Shown here in pieces: positions 44,857 through 53,880 of a DNA stretch of 64,000 bases. Under the pieces are notes generated by a model. The model was not told the origin of the DNA. It saw nothing but the letters and a program-made list of their open reading frames with translations, and did not search any database. Position 1 is the stretch's first letter. Each line of letters begins with the position of its first letter. The stretch is from contig VGXR01000001.1 of the NCBI GenBank assembly GCA_016873255.1, positions 53,261 to 117,260 of the forward strand, read 5' to 3'. The stretch is from Planctomycetota bacterium. Its GTDB lineage: Bacteria > Planctomycetota > Phycisphaerae > Phycisphaerales > SM1A02. Made by a program: the position numbers and the translations under genes.

Positions 44857-45899
44857 ACCCGATGGAGTTCGCGTTCGCCAACCCCGCGGCGCTCAACTGG
44901 GCGTGGGCGGTCGTCGCGGTCGCGGCGCTGGTGGCGCTGCGGGCCCGGTCACGGTCGCGCGCGCTCGGGACCTTCGCCGACGCGCGCCTCCTCGGCGTGA
45001 TCGCGCCCGCGGCGGGCGGCGCACGGCCGCTGCTGCGCGCCCTGCTTGCGCTGGCGGCGCTCGCGGCGCTCGTGCCTGCGCTCATGGACCCGCGCTGGGG
45101 CGCGCAGGTCGAGGAGGTGAAGCGCAGGGGCGCGGACGTGTTCTTCGTGCTGGACGTGAGCCGCTCGATGACCGCGCAGGACGCCGCGCCCGATCGGCTG
45201 GCGCGCGCGCGGCAGATGGTGGAGGAGACCGTGGAGTCGCTCGGCGGCGACCGCGTGGGACTGATCGAGTTCGCGGGCACTGCTGCCATGCGCGTGCCGC
45301 TGACCCTCAACTACGGCGCGTTCCGCACGACGCTCGGGGAGCTCAAGGCCCTCTCCGGCGCACGAGGCGGCACGGCGCTCGCGAATGCCATCGAGCTGGC
45401 AGCGGAGAGCTTCCCCGAGTCCAGCGCCGGAAGCCGGGCCATCGTGGTGCTGTCCGACGGCGAGGACCTCTCCGGCGGCGACGACCCCGTGGCGGCCGCG
45501 CGCGCCGCGCTGGAGGACCGCAAGGTGCACGTGTACTCGGTCGGCATCGGCGATTCGCGCGAGGGGGGGCGGATCCCGGTGGCGCGCGGCAGCGACGGTT
45601 CCGTGCGCTACCTGGTGCACGAGGGCCAGGAGGTGTGGACCAAGCTCGACGAGCGCGTGCTGCGCGACGTGGCGCTCGCGGGCGGCGGGGCCTACATTCC
45701 CGCGGGCAAAGACCGCGTCGACATGGCGCGCGCATTCGAGCAGACCGTCGGGCAGCTCGAGCGGCAGGAGTTCGAGTCGTCCACGGTGACGCGGCGCACG
45801 CCGCGCTTCCAGTGGTTCGCGGGCATCGCGTTCGCGTGCCTGCTGGCGGGAGCGGTCATCCCGCCGCGCAGGCCGGAGAGCGGCGGAGGTGCGGCATGA
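44853..45899 (+). CDS. batB: VWA-domain membrane protein BatB
   Basis: A 348-residue paralogue of BatA: two N-terminal membrane helices, FFVLDVSRSMTAQDA with a complete DxSxS metal site, IVVLSDGEDLSGGD, and a C-terminal helix (FAGIAFACLLAGAVI). It overlaps batA and batC by four bases. BatA and BatB probably form a membrane complex. Confidence 0.93.
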   Translation: MNPMEFAFANPAALNWAWAVVAVAALVALRARSRSRALGTFADARLLGVIAPAAGGARPLLRALLALAALAALVPALMDPRWGAQVEEVKRRGADVFFVLDVSRSMTAQDAAPDRLARARQMVEETVESLGGDRVGLIEFAGTAAMRVPLTLNYGAFRTTLGELKALSGARGGTALANAIELAAESFPESSAGSRAIVVLSDGEDLSGGDDPVAAARAALEDRKVHVYSVGIGDSREGGRIPVARGSDGSVRYLVHEGQEVWTKLDERVLRDVALAGGGAYIPAGKDRVDMARAFEQTVGQLERQEFESSTVTRRTPRFQWFAGIAFACLLAGAVIPPRRPESGGGAA

Positions 45900-47134
45900 G
45901 CGCTCGACACGTCACCTGGGCCCGGTCCGCGCATGGGGCAGCCGCGCTGGCCGCTGTCGCGATGCTCGCCGCAGCAGCGGTGGCGCAGAGTCCGGCCGGC
46001 GAGGCTGCACCCGCGCAGGCGCCGGCCAGCGGCGCGACGCCGGCACCGGTGGCGCCCGACGCACCGGCCGCAGCGCCCGCCGCCGCACCCTCGGCAACCC
46101 CGCGACCGACATTCGAGGACGCGGTGCGCGCGGGGCGTGCGGCGCTCGACTCCGGCGACAACGATGCGGCCGTGGCCGCCTACGACTCCGCGCTGCAGGC
46201 GCGCCCCGATTCCGCCGAGGCAGCCTTCAACCGCGGCGTGGCGCTCTACCGCGCGGGCCGGTTCAAGGATGCCATCGATGCGTTCAAGGGTTCCGGCGAG
46301 AAGGCATCCTCGGGCGAGCGGACCAACGCGAAGCTGGAGTCGTCGAGCAAGTTCAACCGCGCTGCCAGCTTCTACGGTGCCACCAAGGCGCAGGCCGAGG
46401 CCGCGCAGCGCATGCTCGAGCAGGCCAGGGAGCGTGCGGCATCCGGCGCCGACGCAGGCAATGCACCGTCCGCCCCGGCCGTGGACCCCGGGCAGCTGAA
46501 GCAGGCAATCGAGGATGCGAAGCAGAGCTTCGAGAACTTCCGGGACGCCTCCTACGGCGATGCGGCCGATCTCGATTCGCGCGCCAATGCCGAGCAGGCG
46601 CGCCGGCTGGTGCGTGCGCTGCAGGAACTTCAGCAGCAGCAGCAGCAAAGCAAGCAGGAACAGAACGACAAGCAGGATCAGCAGCAAAGCCAAGAACAGC
46701 AGCAGCAGGACCAGCAGAAGCAGGACCAGCAGAAGCAGGACCAGCAGCGCAAGGACCAGGAGCAGCAGAAGGACTCCGACCAACAGAAGTCCGACCAGCC
46801 CCAGGACCAAGAGCCGCAGGACCAGCAGCCCAAGGATGATGCGGCTTCCGGGAACGAAGAGAAGCAGAAGGACGAGCAGCAAGGCAAGGACCCGAAGCCC
46901 GACGAACCGAAGCAGGAACAGGGCAAGCAGGATGAGGAGCGGCAGCAGGAACCGAAGGACGGCGACCAGCCGCAGCCCGCGGATGCCCGCAAGGCCAGCG
47001 GCGAGATGACCAAGGACGAGGCCGACCGCCTGCTGCAGGGCGTCCGGGACCGCGAGCGTCGGCGCCGCACGGAGCAGCAGCGGCGCGAGCAGGAACAGGC
47101 CGCGCGCGGCCGCAAGCCGATCAAGGACTGGTGA
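45896..47134 (+). CDS. batC: TPR protein BatC with long Gln/Lys/Asp-rich tail
   Basis: A 412-residue exported protein. A signal peptide is followed by an Ala/Pro-rich stretch and TPR repeats (AALDSGDNDAAVAAYDSALQARPDSAEAAFNRGVALYRAG). A long region from about residue 240 to 365 is almost only Gln, Lys, Asp and Glu, encoded by repeated cag/aag/gac codons. The tail ends in a charged Arg-rich helix. BatC of other bacteria has a similar but shorter low-complexity tail. A disordered linker is likely. Confidence 0.88.
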   Translation: MSARHVTWARSAHGAAALAAVAMLAAAAVAQSPAGEAAPAQAPASGATPAPVAPDAPAAAPAAAPSATPRPTFEDAVRAGRAALDSGDNDAAVAAYDSALQARPDSAEAAFNRGVALYRAGRFKDAIDAFKGSGEKASSGERTNAKLESSSKFNRAASFYGATKAQAEAAQRMLEQARERAASGADAGNAPSAPAVDPGQLKQAIEDAKQSFENFRDASYGDAADLDSRANAEQARRLVRALQELQQQQQQSKQEQNDKQDQQQSQEQQQQDQQKQDQQKQDQQRKDQEQQKDSDQQKSDQPQDQEPQDQQPKDDAASGNEEKQKDEQQGKDPKPDEPKQEQGKQDEERQQEPKDGDQPQPADARKASGEMTKDEADRLLQGVRDRERRRRTEQQRREQEQAARGRKPIKDW

Positions 47135-48951
47135 TCCCCGTGAACCGAGCGACCATTGCCTGCCTGCTCCTTGCGTTCGCCGCGCTCCGCGCCGCGACGG
47201 CAGGCGACGTGCGCGTGCGCATGCCCGATGGCCCTGCCTACGAGGGATCGCCGATCGTGGTGGTGGTGGAGGTCGTGGATGCGGCATCCCCTGCACCGCC
47301 CGTGGTGCCCGAGATCCCCGGGGCCTCGGTGCGCATCTCCGAGCGCGGCCGGCAGAGCCGCACGGAGATCCGCAACGGGCGGGCCACCTCGAGCGCCTCG
47401 GTCACGTACGCGGTCGAGATCACGCCCGAATCCCCGGGCCCGCTCGCGGTGCCGCCGATGGAGATCACGGTGGACGGCCGCACCGTCCGCACCGAGGCGC
47501 GCACCTTCGACGTGCAGCGGAGCGACGCCGGAGACCTGCTCTCGGCAGAGGTGTTCGGCAAGCCATCCGAGGTGACCATCGGCGAGCCGCTCGAACTGGT
47601 GCTGCGCATCGCCATCCGGCCCTTCCGCGACCGCGTGTACGGGCAGCTCAGCGAGGCCGACATGTGGATGCTGGTGGACGTGGCCAACAGCGACTGGGGC
47701 GTCTTCGCCAGCGAGGTGGCCATGCTGCGGCAGCGCAACGAGGCCCCGCGCGCGCAGCAGGAGACGCGCAACGGCGAGCGCGTGTTCGTGTACGAGGTTT
47801 CGAAGCGCGCGTACCCGCCCAAGGCCGGCGTGCCCGAGATCGGCGACGTGCGCATCCGCATGACCTACCCGACCGCGCTGCGCGAGGTGCAGGGCCTGTT
47901 CCTCGAGCGCCAGCTCACCATCAGCCAGTCGCGTCCGCTCTCGGTGACCGTGAAGGCGGCGGGAGTCAACGTGCTTCCGCTGCCGGAGGCGGGCCGGCCG
48001 CCGTCGTTCAGCGGCGCGGTGGGCCGGTTCGGAATCGCCGTCACCGCCAAGCCGACGGAGGTGGCGGTCGGGGACCCGATCACCCTGACCCTGACGATCA
48101 CCGACCTGCAGGGCGGCGCCAACCTCGAGACGCTGCAGCCGCCGGCGGTGGCCGCCCAGGCCGAGCTCACGCGCGACTTCCGCGTTCCGACGGAGGCGAT
48201 CTCCGGCGTGGTGAGCGGCAACGCCAAGCGATTCACGCTGACCGTCCGGCCGCTCCGCGCCGGCATCGCGGCGGTGCCGGCGATCGAGTTCAGCGCCTAC
48301 GACCCGCAGGCCAAGGACTACGTCACGTCCCGCAGCCAGCCCGTGCCGGTGACCGTGTCGCCGGCCACGCAGATGGACCTCTCGAGGATCGTGAGCGCCG
48401 GCGGCGCATCCGCGACGCAGCCTCCGCCGGGCCGCGAGGCCACGGAGGTGGCGGGCGGACTGGTGGCGGACATGCCGCTGTCGGAGGCCATGCTCGCCGA
48501 CGACCGCGTGTCGGCAGGCTTCGGAGCCCTGCTCGCGCTCGCGCTGCCTCCTGCGATCGCGGTCGCGGCAATCGGCTGGCGCACGCGCCGTCGGCGCCAC
48601 GAGCGCGACGCGGGCCTCTCGCGCCGATCGGGAGCGCGCCGCACCGCGGAGCGGCGGCTTGCGGATGCCGCGGACGCCGCGGCGATCGGCGCCGCGGTGA
48701 CCGGTTTCGCCGAGGATTCGCTCGGTGCACCGCAGGGCACCCTCACGCGGGGCGACCTCGATGCCAGGCTCCGCGTCGCCGGCGCGGACGAGTCGCTGCG
48801 CATGCGAGTGCAGGGGCTGCTGCAGCAGTGCGAGCGGGGCCGCTACGCGGGCGGTGCCGGCGGCGGGACGGATGAGCTGCGCGCGCTCGCGCGCGCGGCG
48901 ATCGAGGCGATTGCCGCCGCGGACCTTCGCGGCAAGGGAGGCGCACAATGA
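47131..48951 (+). CDS. batD: BatD-like membrane protein
   Basis: A 606-residue exported protein with a signal peptide, several beta-sandwich domains and strands such as VVVVEVVDAASPAPP and IGEPLELVLRIAIRPF. A single membrane helix lies near residue 465-485 (FGALLALALPPAIAVAAIG), followed by an Arg-rich cytoplasmic domain. BatD proteins in MoxR/Bat operons have this layout. GTG 47131 overlaps the batC stop; an in-frame GTG three codons later is a possible alternative. Confidence 0.9.
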   Translation: MIPVNRATIACLLLAFAALRAATAGDVRVRMPDGPAYEGSPIVVVVEVVDAASPAPPVVPEIPGASVRISERGRQSRTEIRNGRATSSASVTYAVEITPESPGPLAVPPMEITVDGRTVRTEARTFDVQRSDAGDLLSAEVFGKPSEVTIGEPLELVLRIAIRPFRDRVYGQLSEADMWMLVDVANSDWGVFASEVAMLRQRNEAPRAQQETRNGERVFVYEVSKRAYPPKAGVPEIGDVRIRMTYPTALREVQGLFLERQLTISQSRPLSVTVKAAGVNVLPLPEAGRPPSFSGAVGRFGIAVTAKPTEVAVGDPITLTLTITDLQGGANLETLQPPAVAAQAELTRDFRVPTEAISGVVSGNAKRFTLTVRPLRAGIAAVPAIEFSAYDPQAKDYVTSRSQPVPVTVSPATQMDLSRIVSAGGASATQPPPGREATEVAGGLVADMPLSEAMLADDRVSAGFGALLALALPPAIAVAAIGWRTRRRRHERDAGLSRRSGARRTAERRLADAADAAAIGAAVTGFAEDSLGAPQGTLTRGDLDARLRVAGADESLRMRVQGLLQQCERGRYAGGAGGGTDELRALARAAIEAIAAADLRGKGGAQ

Positions 48952-49781
48952 CGTTCCCGATCCTGCGCATGCTGGCTGCCGCGTGCGCGCTCGCGCTCAG
49001 CATGACGGCATCGCCGGCACGCGCCGAGGACGCCGACCGATCGTGGGCAGTGCTGCGCGAGGCGGAGGCGGCGCACGACGAGGGCATCAAGCTCCGTGGG
49101 TCGGACCCGGCGGCGAGCCTGGCGGCGTTCCGGCGCTCGGTGCAGGCATGGGAGCGCCTGCGGGCCGCGGGCGCGGAGAACGGGCCGATGGAGTTCAACC
49201 TCGGCAACGCGTACCTCGAGACGGGCGACGTGGGCCGGGCGATCGCGGCGTACCGGCGCGCGGAGCGGTTCATGCCGGGCAACGCGGACCTCGGGCGCAA
49301 CCTCGCGCAGGCGCGCGGCATGGCGGCGGAGGGCTTCGGCGGGTCCGGCACCGTGCTCGTGGACAGCGTGGCAAGGTGGTGGCACCTGGTGCCCCGCGGC
49401 ACGCGCGTGGCGGCGGGCTGGACATGCTGGTGGCTGTTCTGGGTGCTCCTCGCGGCACGCATGCTGCATCGGGCCGATGCCGGGCATGTGCGCACCACGT
49501 GGCGCGCCGCGCTCTGGTCCACGGCCGCGGGCTGGGCCCTGCTCGGCGGGTCGGTGGTGGCCGACGAGGCCCTCGCTCGCCTTCGGCCCGTGGCCGTGGT
49601 GATCGCGCCGGACGTCGTGCTCCGCAAGGGCAACGGCGAGGGCTACGAGCGCGCGATCGTGGAGACGCTCGGGCCAGGCGTCGAGGCGCAGCTCCTCGAG
49701 CGCCGTCCGGGATGGCTGCGCCTTGGCCTCTCCGACGGCCGCGGAGGCTGGGTGCGCGATGAGCAGGTCGAGGTTCCCTGA
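48948..49781 (+). CDS. batE: BatE-like TPR/SH3 membrane protein
   Basis: A 277-residue exported protein: signal peptide, a TPR pair (MEFNLGNAYLETGDVGRAIAAYRRAERFMPGNADLGRNLA), two membrane helices around 150-210, then a C-terminal SH3-like domain (VVIAPDVVLRKGNGEGY...WLRLGLSDGRGGWV). This is the BatE architecture. Last gene of the operon; it overlaps batD by four bases and is followed by a 16-bp tandem repeat rather than a clear terminator. Confidence 0.88.
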   Translation: MTFPILRMLAAACALALSMTASPARAEDADRSWAVLREAEAAHDEGIKLRGSDPAASLAAFRRSVQAWERLRAAGAENGPMEFNLGNAYLETGDVGRAIAAYRRAERFMPGNADLGRNLAQARGMAAEGFGGSGTVLVDSVARWWHLVPRGTRVAAGWTCWWLFWVLLAARMLHRADAGHVRTTWRAALWSTAAGWALLGGSVVADEALARLRPVAVVIAPDVVLRKGNGEGYERAIVETLGPGVEAQLLERRPGWLRLGLSDGRGGWVRDEQVEVP

Positions 49782-49805
49782 CGCCGCGCGCCGCGCGCGC
49801 GGACG

Positions 49806-49949
49806 CCCCGAACCCAGCGCGCCCCGAACCCAGCGCGCCCCGAACCCAGCGCGCCCCGAACCCAGCGCGCCCCGAACCCAGCGCACCCCAAACGCAGCGC
49901 GCCCCAAACGCAGCGCGCCCCAAACGCAGCGCGCCCCAAACGCAGCACG
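49806..49949. repeat. 16-bp minisatellite, nine units in two sequence classes
   Basis: Nine contiguous 16-bp units. The first five read CCCCGAACCCAGCGCG (the fifth ends CGCA), the last four CCCCAAACGCAGCGCG (the last ends CACG). The two classes form separate blocks, which implies two rounds of expansion. It lies between the batE stop and tRNA-Ser(CGA) and encodes nothing obvious. Confidence 0.9.
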
Positions 49950-49976
49950 CCCCGGCCGAGGCCAGGGCGCGCGAAG

Positions 49977-50064
49977 CGGAGAGGGTGGGATTCGAACCCA
50001 CGAGTAGGACGAGCCCACTACTAGTTTTCGAGACTAGCTCCTTCAACCGCTCGGACACCTCTCC
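49977..50064 (-). tRNA. tRNA-Ser (anticodon CGA)
   Basis: An 88-nt class II tRNA on the minus strand. Its acceptor is GGAGAGG with CCTCTCC and discriminator G. The anticodon stem CTAGT/ACTAG holds loop CTCGAAA, followed by a long variable arm and a T-arm GGTTCGAATCC. No encoded CCA. A good promoter lies 17 bases upstream. Confidence 0.96.
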
Positions 50065-50080
50065 AGTGCGGTCGCCCGGA

Positions 50081-50109
50081 AGTATCGGCACAAACCCGCC
50101 GGAGGTCAA
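50081..50109 (-). promoter_or_regulatory. Promoter of tRNA-Ser(CGA)
   Basis: TTGACC (50104-50109), a 17-base spacer and GATACT (50081-50086) on the minus strand, with the tRNA 5' end 17 bases downstream. A strong sigma-70-type match and one of the clearest promoters in the window. Confidence 0.8.
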
Positions 50110-50210
50110 TGGGAGCGCGGGGGATTCGCGCCCGTCGGCCCGATGCGGCGCATAAACCGTGCCGTGGGTGCCGCAACGGCATCGGCCGGGGGCGCGTCCC
50201 GGGCAACGAA

Positions 50211-50242
50211 CGCGGCCCGCCCCGGCAAGGGAGCGGGCCGCG
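50211..50242 (-). terminator. GC hairpin downstream of rpoZ
   Basis: A 9-bp stem (50211-50219 with 50234-50242) lies 25 bases after the rpoZ stop. On the minus strand it is followed by TTCGTTG, only a partial T-run, so termination is plausible but not certain. The remaining 50110-50210 holds nothing I can identify. Confidence 0.4.
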
Positions 50243-50267
50243 CGGAGGACTCACATGTGCGCAGCGG

Positions 50268-50489
50268 TCAGCGACCCGGCTGCTCGAGGCCGCTGGCCTC
50301 CCAGTCGATCGTGATCTTCTCCTGCACGATCTCGTCGATGACCACCTCGAAGTCGGTGCGGCCGTTGCGCTCGACGAGCGGGCGCGCGCCGTCCACCAGC
50401 TCGCCGAGGCGGCGCTGGATCAGGGCGGTCAGCTTGAAGCGGCCACCGAGCTTCTGGACGATTTCATCGCTCTTCAGGGCGTCGATCAC
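50268..50489 (-). CDS. rpoZ: RNA polymerase omega subunit (RpoZ-like)
   Basis: A 73-residue protein. Helix 1 contains DEIVQKLGGRFKLTALIQRRLGELVDG, matching the omega core (normally 'KyrLV.vAakRAreL..g'), followed by a strand with DFEVVIDEIVQEKITI. Omega helps assemble beta' in RNA polymerase. The size is right and it has its own promoter with the standard 17-base spacer, but the sequence is diverged. Confidence 0.75.
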   Translation of the reverse strand: MIDALKSDEIVQKLGGRFKLTALIQRRLGELVDGARPLVERNGRTDFEVVIDEIVQEKITIDWEASGLEQPGR

Positions 50490-50561
50490 TGTGTGCTCCG
50501 TCGTTGGAAGGCCGGCACGGGCCGAACGGGACGATGTCCCGCGCCCGAAACCGAGCCGCGC

Positions 50562-50590
50562 AGTATAGCCCTGCCCGCGATGCCGGCCAA
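50562..50590 (-). promoter_or_regulatory. Promoter of rpoZ
   Basis: TTGGCC (50585-50590), a 17-base spacer and TATACT (50562-50567) on the minus strand, about 70 bases before the rpoZ start. Good sigma-70-type match. Confidence 0.7.
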
Positions 50591-50641
50591 GCGGCGGTAA
50601 CTGCGCGGTCCGGGGCCTCCGGCGAGGGGTACCCTCTCCCG

Positions 50642-51022
50642 ATGCCCGATCCCGGCCAGCGCTTCCCTGCGGCCCTTCGCGTCAAGCGCGGCGAGGACTT
50701 CGAGCGCGCCTACGGGCTGCGGCGACGGCGCGACCTCGGGGGGATCATCGTCTACGGCGCGCCGAACGGGCTGGGCGTGACCCGCCTGGGGCTGAGCGTG
50801 TCGCGGAAGGTGGGCGGCGCGGTGGCGCGCAACCGCATGAAGCGGCTGCTGCGCGAGGCGTTCCGCGCAGTGCAGCAGGAACTGCCGCGCGGGCTGGACC
50901 TGGTGGTGGTGGCACGGCCGCACGAGGAATGGGACGGCGCGCGCTACCGAGCGGGGCTGGTGCAGGCGGCGCGGGACCTGGCGCCTGTGCCTCCGGACGG
51001 CGCTCACGGCACCGGATCGTGA
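50642..51022 (+). CDS. rnpA: Ribonuclease P protein component
   Basis: A 126-residue RnpA, which binds the catalytic RNA of RNase P for tRNA 5' processing. The core [26 protein letters not shown] is the family signature (normal 'vsKKvG.AV.RNr.KR..Re.fR'), preceded by [19 protein letters not shown]. rpmH, its common upstream partner, is not here. It overlaps the convergent yidD gene by 19 bases, whereas these genes are usually in tandem. Confidence 0.93.
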   Translation: MPDPGQRFPAALRVKRGEDFERAYGLRRRRDLGGIIVYGAPNGLGVTRLGLSVSRKVGGAVARNRMKRLLREAFRAVQQELPRGLDLVVVARPHEEWDGARYRAGLVQAARDLAPVPPDGAHGTGS

Positions 51023-51237
51023 CCGCACCCGCCCCAGGGGTTGCAGCGCGCGATCCGCAGCGCGGCCAACCAGCCGCCGCGCAGCGCTCCGTGGCGTTCG
51101 ATGGCCGCTGCCGCGTACAGGGAGCAGGACGGCTCGAAGCGGCACCAGCCGCGCGTGGCCCAGGCGAGGCGCCTGCGGTACAGGTCGATGCCGGCGAGCA
51201 TGGCGCGCGCGCCGATGCCGGGCGTGCGCTCAGCCAT
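51004..51237 (-). CDS. yidD: Membrane protein insertion efficiency factor YidD
   Basis: A 77-residue YidD. The conserved core is [46 protein letters not shown], with the paired Cys, 'PtCS.Ya' and 'rcNPw..GG.DpVP' features. It aids YidC-dependent insertion. It is encoded opposite rnpA and its upstream end overlaps the FAH-family gene by 8 bases, so it is co-transcribed with that gene. Confidence 0.93.
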   Translation of the reverse strand: MAERTPGIGARAMLAGIDLYRRRLAWATRGWCRFEPSCSLYAAAAIERHGALRGGWLAALRIARCNPWGGCGHDPVP

Positions 51238-51889
51238 GGCGAACGGGGCTCCGCACGCCGCCGACGCCCGCGATGTGCACCTCCACCAGGTCGCCCTCCG
51301 CGAGGTACACGGGTGGCTTGCGCGCCGTGCCGACGCCGGCCGGCGTCCCGGTGAGGATCACCGTTCCCCCGAGGAGCGTCGTGCCGCGGGAGAGCTCGGC
51401 GATGATCCGTCGCACGGAGTGGATCATCAGCGACGTGGACGCATCCTGCATCACCGTGCCGTTCAGCCGGGTCTCGATGCGCAGGGCCTGCGGGTCGGGC
51501 ACCGCCGACGCGGGAGTCACCGGCCCGATCGGGCAGAAGGTGTCGAAGCTCTTGCCGCGCGAGAACTGGCCGCCCCCCCGGGCGAGCTGCCACTTCCGTG
51601 CGCTGACGTCGTTGGCCGCCGCGTAGCCGGCGACCACGGAGAGCGCATCCGCCTCGGTCGCGTCGCGGCAGTCGCGCGCGATGACCACGGCGAGCTCGCC
51701 CTCGTAGTCCACCTCGGGCCCCTCCTCCCGGCATGCCGGCGGGATGACGATGGCATCGCCGTCCGAGCAGACCGACGCCGGGTTCTTGTGGAACACCACG
51801 AGTGCCTCGGGCGCCTTGCCGCCCATCTCGGCGGCATGGTCGCGGTAGTTCTTGCCGATGGCGATGACGGCGGGCGGCGGCGTGCGCAT
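51230..51889 (-). CDS. Fumarylacetoacetate hydrolase (FAH) family protein
   Basis: A 219-residue FAH-fold protein. It has [15 protein letters not shown], the metal-binding [14 protein letters not shown] (Glu-Gly-Glu), [25 protein letters not shown] and [10 protein letters not shown]. Family members include oxaloacetate decarboxylases/tautomerases, 5-oxopent-3-ene-1,2,5-tricarboxylate decarboxylase-like enzymes and acylpyruvases. No aromatic degradation genes are near, so oxaloacetate or acylpyruvate is the likelier substrate. Overlaps yidD by 8 bases. Confidence 0.9.
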   Translation of the reverse strand: MRTPPPAVIAIGKNYRDHAAEMGGKAPEALVVFHKNPASVCSDGDAIVIPPACREEGPEVDYEGELAVVIARDCRDATEADALSVVAGYAAANDVSARKWQLARGGGQFSRGKSFDTFCPIGPVTPASAVPDPQALRIETRLNGTVMQDASTSLMIHSVRRIIAELSRGTTLLGGTVILTGTPAGVGTARKPPVYLAEGDLVEVHIAGVGGVRSPVRHG

Positions 51890-51912
51890 GAAGCCCCGAG
51901 GCTACCGCGCCG

Positions 51913-53877
51913 TCACCGCTTGCGGTCGGCGGAACCTTCCCGCAGCGACTCCTGCGCCGCCTTGCGCTCCTCCGCCTGCTGCGCCTTGCGCGCGCGGTAG
52001 GCCTCGATGTTCGGCGGCGGCGGGAACAGCTGGTCGGCGGAGCCGCCGCCCTGCGAGAGCGGGCTGGAGGCGATGTCCGCGGTGATCTTCCCGAGCGCGG
52101 CGTCGTAGACCATGGCACGCTGGTCCTCGGGCAGGCGCGAGTAGATCGAAAGCCGGTCAACCAGCGGCAGCGTGGGATCCTGCATGATGCCCACGAGCAC
52201 GTCCTCGACGCTGCGCTCGAGCGACCCGATCAGGTCGGCGAGGCGGCCGTCGCCCATCTTGGTGCGGAAGTCGGTGAACTTGTTGGTGCGGAAGAACTCG
52301 GTGAGGTCGCGCGCGTAGGCCAGCGCGTCGTCGAGCACCTTCTTGCGGCCGAGCAGGTACGCCTCCAGGAACCCGCGCCGGAGGATTGCCTGCAGGTCGG
52401 TGCGGGCCACGTCGGGCACCTGCTCGTACTCGCCGTAGGTGGCGTTGCGCACGAACACGTCCACCGGCGCCACGTACTTGTTGTTGGGGATGAGGCCGCC
52501 TCGCCCGCACAGCCGGTCGAGCTCGTCGAGGATCCGCTGCGCCTGGTCGACCTCGCCGGCGTGGTACAGCTCGCGCACGGCCTGGGCCATGAAGTTCTCG
52601 TAGAAGTCGACGAACGTGTCCGGGCCGCCGCCGCGCGCCTTGAAGTGCTTCTGGTAGAGCTCGCGGAAGTAGCCGTCGATGGAGACGATCCAGCGCGTGT
52701 CGTAGAGGCGCGTGGGGTTGTCGTTGGAGAACGGGTCGACTCGCATCAGGCCGGAGTGCGCCAGCGCCTGCATCGCCTGGATGGTGGTCCGGTCGTCGTT
52801 GAGGATCCGGTAGATGTCCTCGTCGTTGTTGTAGCGCTCGGCGCCGACCTCGCTGCCCATCCGCGACCAGTAGAACGCGTGCGACTGCGGGTGCCGCCAG
52901 TCGAACGGCCCGTAGTCGCGCGTGTAGCGGGCCATGCGCACGGGGTCCATGTTGTAGTCGTCGAGCAGCGTCCGCTTGCGCAGGAAGGCCACGAGCTGGT
53001 CCAGCGCCTTGGCGTTGGCCGGGTCGGAGAACACGTCGTCGATGGAGGCGTAGACCGGGTCGCGCCGGCGGAACTGCTCGTGCAGCCCGAACGCCTTGGC
53101 GTAGCCGGGCCCGTTGCGCACCGCGTCCCAGCGGCCCTGCGTGGCGAGCAGGTCGCGGTCGAGCTTCACCGTGAACTTCGGGTCGACCTGGCGCATGCGC
53201 GCCTCGAGCGCCTGCACCAGCGCGCCGACGGCGGGGTCCTTCGCCACCAGCTCCTCGTAGGTGTCGGGTGCGTCGGCCACCTTCTGCATCCACTCGGTGC
53301 GCGCCTTGGCGCCCAGCGGCGGCTCGCCGAGCAGCAGGTGCCACTCCTTGGCGAGCTCGCGCTTGTAGAAGAGGTGGGCGTCGTCGCTCAGGCCGTCGAC
53401 CTTGTGCGCGAACCACCAGCCCAGCTCCTTGTAGAGGATGAGGTCGTTGGGGTTGTAGCGGATGCCCTTGTTGCGGACCAGGTCGATGCCCGCGTTCACC
53501 AGCCGCCACCGCTCCTCCGGCGTGCTCATCATCACCGACAGGTTGTAGGCCAGGTTGTGGCCGTGGAACGCCCACACCTCGCCGAAGCGGGGCTGCAGCT
53601 TGGTGATCAGGTCGGCCAGGCGCCGCGCGTCGTAGAACTGCCCCAGCTCGCGCATCTGCTGCAGGCGGATCCACAGGTAGTCGACCACCAGGCCGCGCAG
53701 CGCGCCGACCGCGGCGCCGACCGCGACGATGGGCGGGGCGCCCTCGACCGAGACGTCGGTGTAGCGCAGGCGCGCGGAGTCGCTCTCGCGGACGATCCGG
53801 GGCAGCAGCGACCCGGCCGCCGCGATGGCGCCGGCGGCGGCGAGGAGCGCAAGGCCCTGGACGGTGCGTGCGCGCAT
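51913..53877 (-). CDS. Membrane-anchored helical protein of the SPFH/ABC operon
   Basis: A 654-residue protein with one N-terminal membrane helix (about residues 7-24) and a long periplasmic part. It is mostly helical with a TPR-like early region (LQQMRELGQFYDARRLADLITKLQPRFGEVWAFHGHNLAYNLSV has alternating helix pairs). It ends in a Gln/Lys/Glu/Arg-rich helix. No catalytic motif is visible. Last gene of a six-gene operon, three bases after the permease gene. Function unknown; a scaffold for the transporter is plausible. Confidence 0.75.
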   Translation of the reverse strand: MRARTVQGLALLAAAGAIAAAGSLLPRIVRESDSARLRYTDVSVEGAPPIVAVGAAVGALRGLVVDYLWIRLQQMRELGQFYDARRLADLITKLQPRFGEVWAFHGHNLAYNLSVMMSTPEERWRLVNAGIDLVRNKGIRYNPNDLILYKELGWWFAHKVDGLSDDAHLFYKRELAKEWHLLLGEPPLGAKARTEWMQKVADAPDTYEELVAKDPAVGALVQALEARMRQVDPKFTVKLDRDLLATQGRWDAVRNGPGYAKAFGLHEQFRRRDPVYASIDDVFSDPANAKALDQLVAFLRKRTLLDDYNMDPVRMARYTRDYGPFDWRHPQSHAFYWSRMGSEVGAERYNNDEDIYRILNDDRTTIQAMQALAHSGLMRVDPFSNDNPTRLYDTRWIVSIDGYFRELYQKHFKARGGGPDTFVDFYENFMAQAVRELYHAGEVDQAQRILDELDRLCGRGGLIPNNKYVAPVDVFVRNATYGEYEQVPDVARTDLQAILRRGFLEAYLLGRKKVLDDALAYARDLTEFFRTNKFTDFRTKMGDGRLADLIGSLERSVEDVLVGIMQDPTLPLVDRLSIYSRLPEDQRAMVYDAALGKITADIASSPLSQGGGSADQLFPPPPNIEAYRARKAQQAEERKAAQESLREGSADRKR

Positions 53878-53880
53878 CGG

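Noticed and set aside
49806..49949. CRISPR array or protein-coding repeat
   Set aside because: No spacers, unit length 16 is not a codon multiple, and no start or ribosome site.
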